Origin: an uncultured Pseudomonadota bacterium
GTDB lineage: Bacteria > Pseudomonadota > Gammaproteobacteria > Burkholderiales > SCOH01
DNA: 16,034 bases
NCBI GenBank assembly: GCA_937863215.1
Contig: CALMFQ010000070.1
Span: 1-16,034 of the forward strand
Direction: 5' to 3'
Part shown: piece after piece, positions 14,728 to 16,034 of the stretch
Layout: each line of letters begins with the position of its first letter
Position numbering within the stretch: the stretch's first letter is position 1
Translations under genes and position numbers: made by a program
The notes under the pieces: model-generated
Database searches by the model: none
What the model saw: only the letters and a program-made list of their open reading frames with translations
Told to the model about the DNA's origin: nothing

Positions 14728-15629
14728 CAGTCGTTCACTCCGCGCTTGCCGCGCCTGGACTTGCTTTCCTTGACCACCGGCTCTTCGGGGCGCGACGGCA
14801 TGGCCTGCTCTTCGCGCAGGATCAGCAGATAGCGATTCTTGTCGACATTGCCGATCGGCGCACAGTAGATCCGCGCGAACATCAGGCTGCCGGGGTGGTC
14901 GATTTTCAACACCCGGGCAACCGGCAAACCTTCCGGATAAATTCCGCCGACCGAGCTGGATTCAAGAATATCGCCCGGCTTGATATCGACATTGACCGGC
15001 ATGAAACGCATTTCCAGCACATCGCTCTGACCGGTGCCGACCACCACGCCGCGCTGGCGGGTGCGCTGCACCCGCACCGGTACGGTGTGATTGCGATCGG
15101 TGACCAGCGTCACCTCACTCACCAGCGGCAGCACCCGCGTTACCTGCCCCAGCACGCCCTGGCTGTCCACGGCGATCTGCCCCAGCCCGACGCCATGATT
15201 GGAACCGCGATTGATGATGATCTTGCGCGTGAACGGATCCTTGCCGCCGTACAGGACTTCGCCATACAGCGGCGGCCTGGCCATGATCTGCGACGAAGCG
15301 AACAGCTGTTTCAGCTCGGCATTTTCATGCTGCAGCGATTGCATGCGCAGCAATTGCGAGTTGTCGGCCAGCACCTGGCGCTGCAGCCTGCCGTTTTCCT
15401 TGAGCAGATTCGACTGCAGCTCGACAAAATCGCTCACCCAGCGAGTAGCGGTAACCGGTGCCGTGGCGATGGTCTGCAACGGACGCAAGCCGACCGTCAC
15501 CACATCGCGCACGATATTGAGCACGCGATAGTGGCTATCGACCAGCAGCAGCACCAGCGACAACAGGCTGAAGATGGCGAATTTGACTGACGGGCTGATG
15601 CCCTTGAGGAAGAAGTCTTGTTGTTCCAT
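14727..15629 (-). CDS. mreC: Rod-shape-determining protein MreC
   Basis: MreC is a bitopic inner-membrane scaffold that binds and activates PBP2-RodA from the periplasm. The 300-aa product has a short cytoplasmic start, one membrane helix (about 15-32) and a coiled coil (about 69-110, with LLKENGRLQRQV and LQHENAELKQLF). The two beta domains contain YGGKDPFTRKIIINRGSNHGV, GQVTRVLPLVSEVTLVTDRNH and KPGDILESSSVGGIYPEGLP. The C-terminus is basic (SKSRRGKRGVND). No clear ribosome site precedes ATG 15629, which lies just after an mreB-mreC hairpin. This may lower MreC output relative to MreB. Confidence 0.96.
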   Translation of the reverse strand: MEQQDFFLKGISPSVKFAIFSLLSLVLLLVDSHYRVLNIVRDVVTVGLRPLQTIATAPVTATRWVSDFVELQSNLLKENGRLQRQVLADNSQLLRMQSLQHENAELKQLFASSQIMARPPLYGEVLYGGKDPFTRKIIINRGSNHGVGLGQIAVDSQGVLGQVTRVLPLVSEVTLVTDRNHTVPVRVQRTRQRGVVVGTGQSDVLEMRFMPVNVDIKPGDILESSSVGGIYPEGLPVARVLKIDHPGSLMFARIYCAPIGNVDKNRYLLILREEQAMPSRPEEPVVKESKSRRGKRGVND

Positions 15630-15635
15630 GACGAC

Positions 15636-15666
15636 AAAGCCCGCTGCTTTACTGCACGCAGCGGGC
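15636..15666 (-). terminator. mreB-mreC intercistronic hairpin, likely attenuator
   Basis: GCCCGCTGC (15639-15647) pairs perfectly with GCAGCGGGC (15658-15666) around a 10-nt loop. On the minus strand only TTT follows before GTC, so termination should be partial. It lies 7 bp before the mreC start codon and 22 bp after the mreB stop. A leaky terminator or 3'-end stabiliser here would keep MreB more abundant than MreC and MreD. Confidence 0.5.
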
Positions 15667-15688
15667 CCGAGCCTTGCTCACTTGCTTA

Positions 15689-16034
15689 TCAGTCGTTGGT
15701 GAAAATGCTGCCGACGGTATCGATCTTGTCCAGCGCCTTGCCCGATCCGCGTACCACGCAGGTCAGCGGATCGTCGGCAACGATCACCGGCAGGCCGGTT
15801 TCTTCCATCAGCAGACGATCCAGATCGCGCAGCAGCGCACCGCCGCCGGTCAGCACCATGCCTTTTTCGGCAATATCCGCGCCCAACTCCGGCGGGGTTT
15901 GTTCCAATGCCTGTTTGACCGCGGAAACGATCTGATTCAACGGCTCGGTCAGCGCTTCGAGAATCTCGTTCGACGAAATGGTGAACGAGCGCGGAATGCC
16001 CTCGGCCAGATTGCGGCCCTTGACTTCCATCTCA
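15689..16034 (-). CDS. mreB: Rod-shape-determining actin homologue MreB (partial, N-terminus beyond the window)
   Basis: Only the last 114 codons are inside the window; the gene enters from the right edge. MreB forms membrane-bound, ATP-binding filaments that guide the elongation machinery. The visible part carries EVKGRNLAEGIPRSFTISSN, the helix ILEALTEPLNQIVSAVKQAL and the actin-fold adenosine motif GMVLTGGGALLRDLD. It ends PLTCVVRGSGKALDKID and is nearly colinear with the E. coli MreB C-terminus. It heads the mreBCD-mrdA-rodA cluster. Confidence 0.95.
   Translation of the reverse strand, partial: EMEVKGRNLAEGIPRSFTISSNEILEALTEPLNQIVSAVKQALEQTPPELGADIAEKGMVLTGGGALLRDLDRLLMEETGLPVIVADDPLTCVVRGSGKALDKIDTVGSIFTND

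Overview
The window reads as chromosomal core DNA of a betaproteobacterium. The gene content and the parC, hemA, prfA and mreBCD-mrdA-rodA-rlpA proteins fit that class. ParC resembles Neisseriales sequences as I remember them, but that lower rank is only a guess. Base composition and style look even throughout. I see no insertion sequence, phage gene, CRISPR array, tRNA or rRNA.

Layout. Positions 1-1111 (minus) hold most of a DUF1329 exported protein whose C-terminus lies off the left edge. A 349-bp spacer separates it from parC (topoisomerase IV subunit A, 1461-3851, plus), which has a perfect TATAAT just upstream. parC converges on a 67-codon minus-strand gene (3940-4143) that ends at a strong terminator. 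Upstream of that lies msrP (4283-5212, minus), a Tat-exported molybdopterin methionine-sulfoxide reductase. msrP is divergent from 5467-6609 (plus), a periplasmic protein that appears to join a TonB C-terminal-type domain to a MalM-like domain. A bidirectional terminator (6627-6655) closes this gene and the oppositely oriented hemA-prfA pair.

Everything from 6709 to the right edge is on the minus strand. In transcription order, starting at the right edge, it runs mreB (partial), mreC, mreD, mrdA (PBP2), rodA, rlpA, tsaC, hemA and prfA. The first five form the elongasome (rod-shape) operon: MreB filament, MreC/MreD scaffold, and the RodA-PBP2 polymerase-transpeptidase pair. The last four of these genes are joined by overlapping stop and start codons. 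RlpA, a septal lytic transglycosylase, follows after a 328-bp spacer. tsaC (tRNA t6A synthesis), hemA (first committed step of the C5 tetrapyrrole pathway) and prfA (release factor 1) follow. hemA has a nearly perfect FNR/ANR-type box upstream.

Most of the window is conventional housekeeping. The items most worth a second look are the TonB_C-MalM-like fusion, the 67-aa H-x-H...C...C protein beside an msrP that lacks msrQ, the valine at the quinolone-contact position of ParC, the FNR-like sites before hemA, and an orphan plus-strand terminator-like hairpin in the rodA-rlpA spacer.
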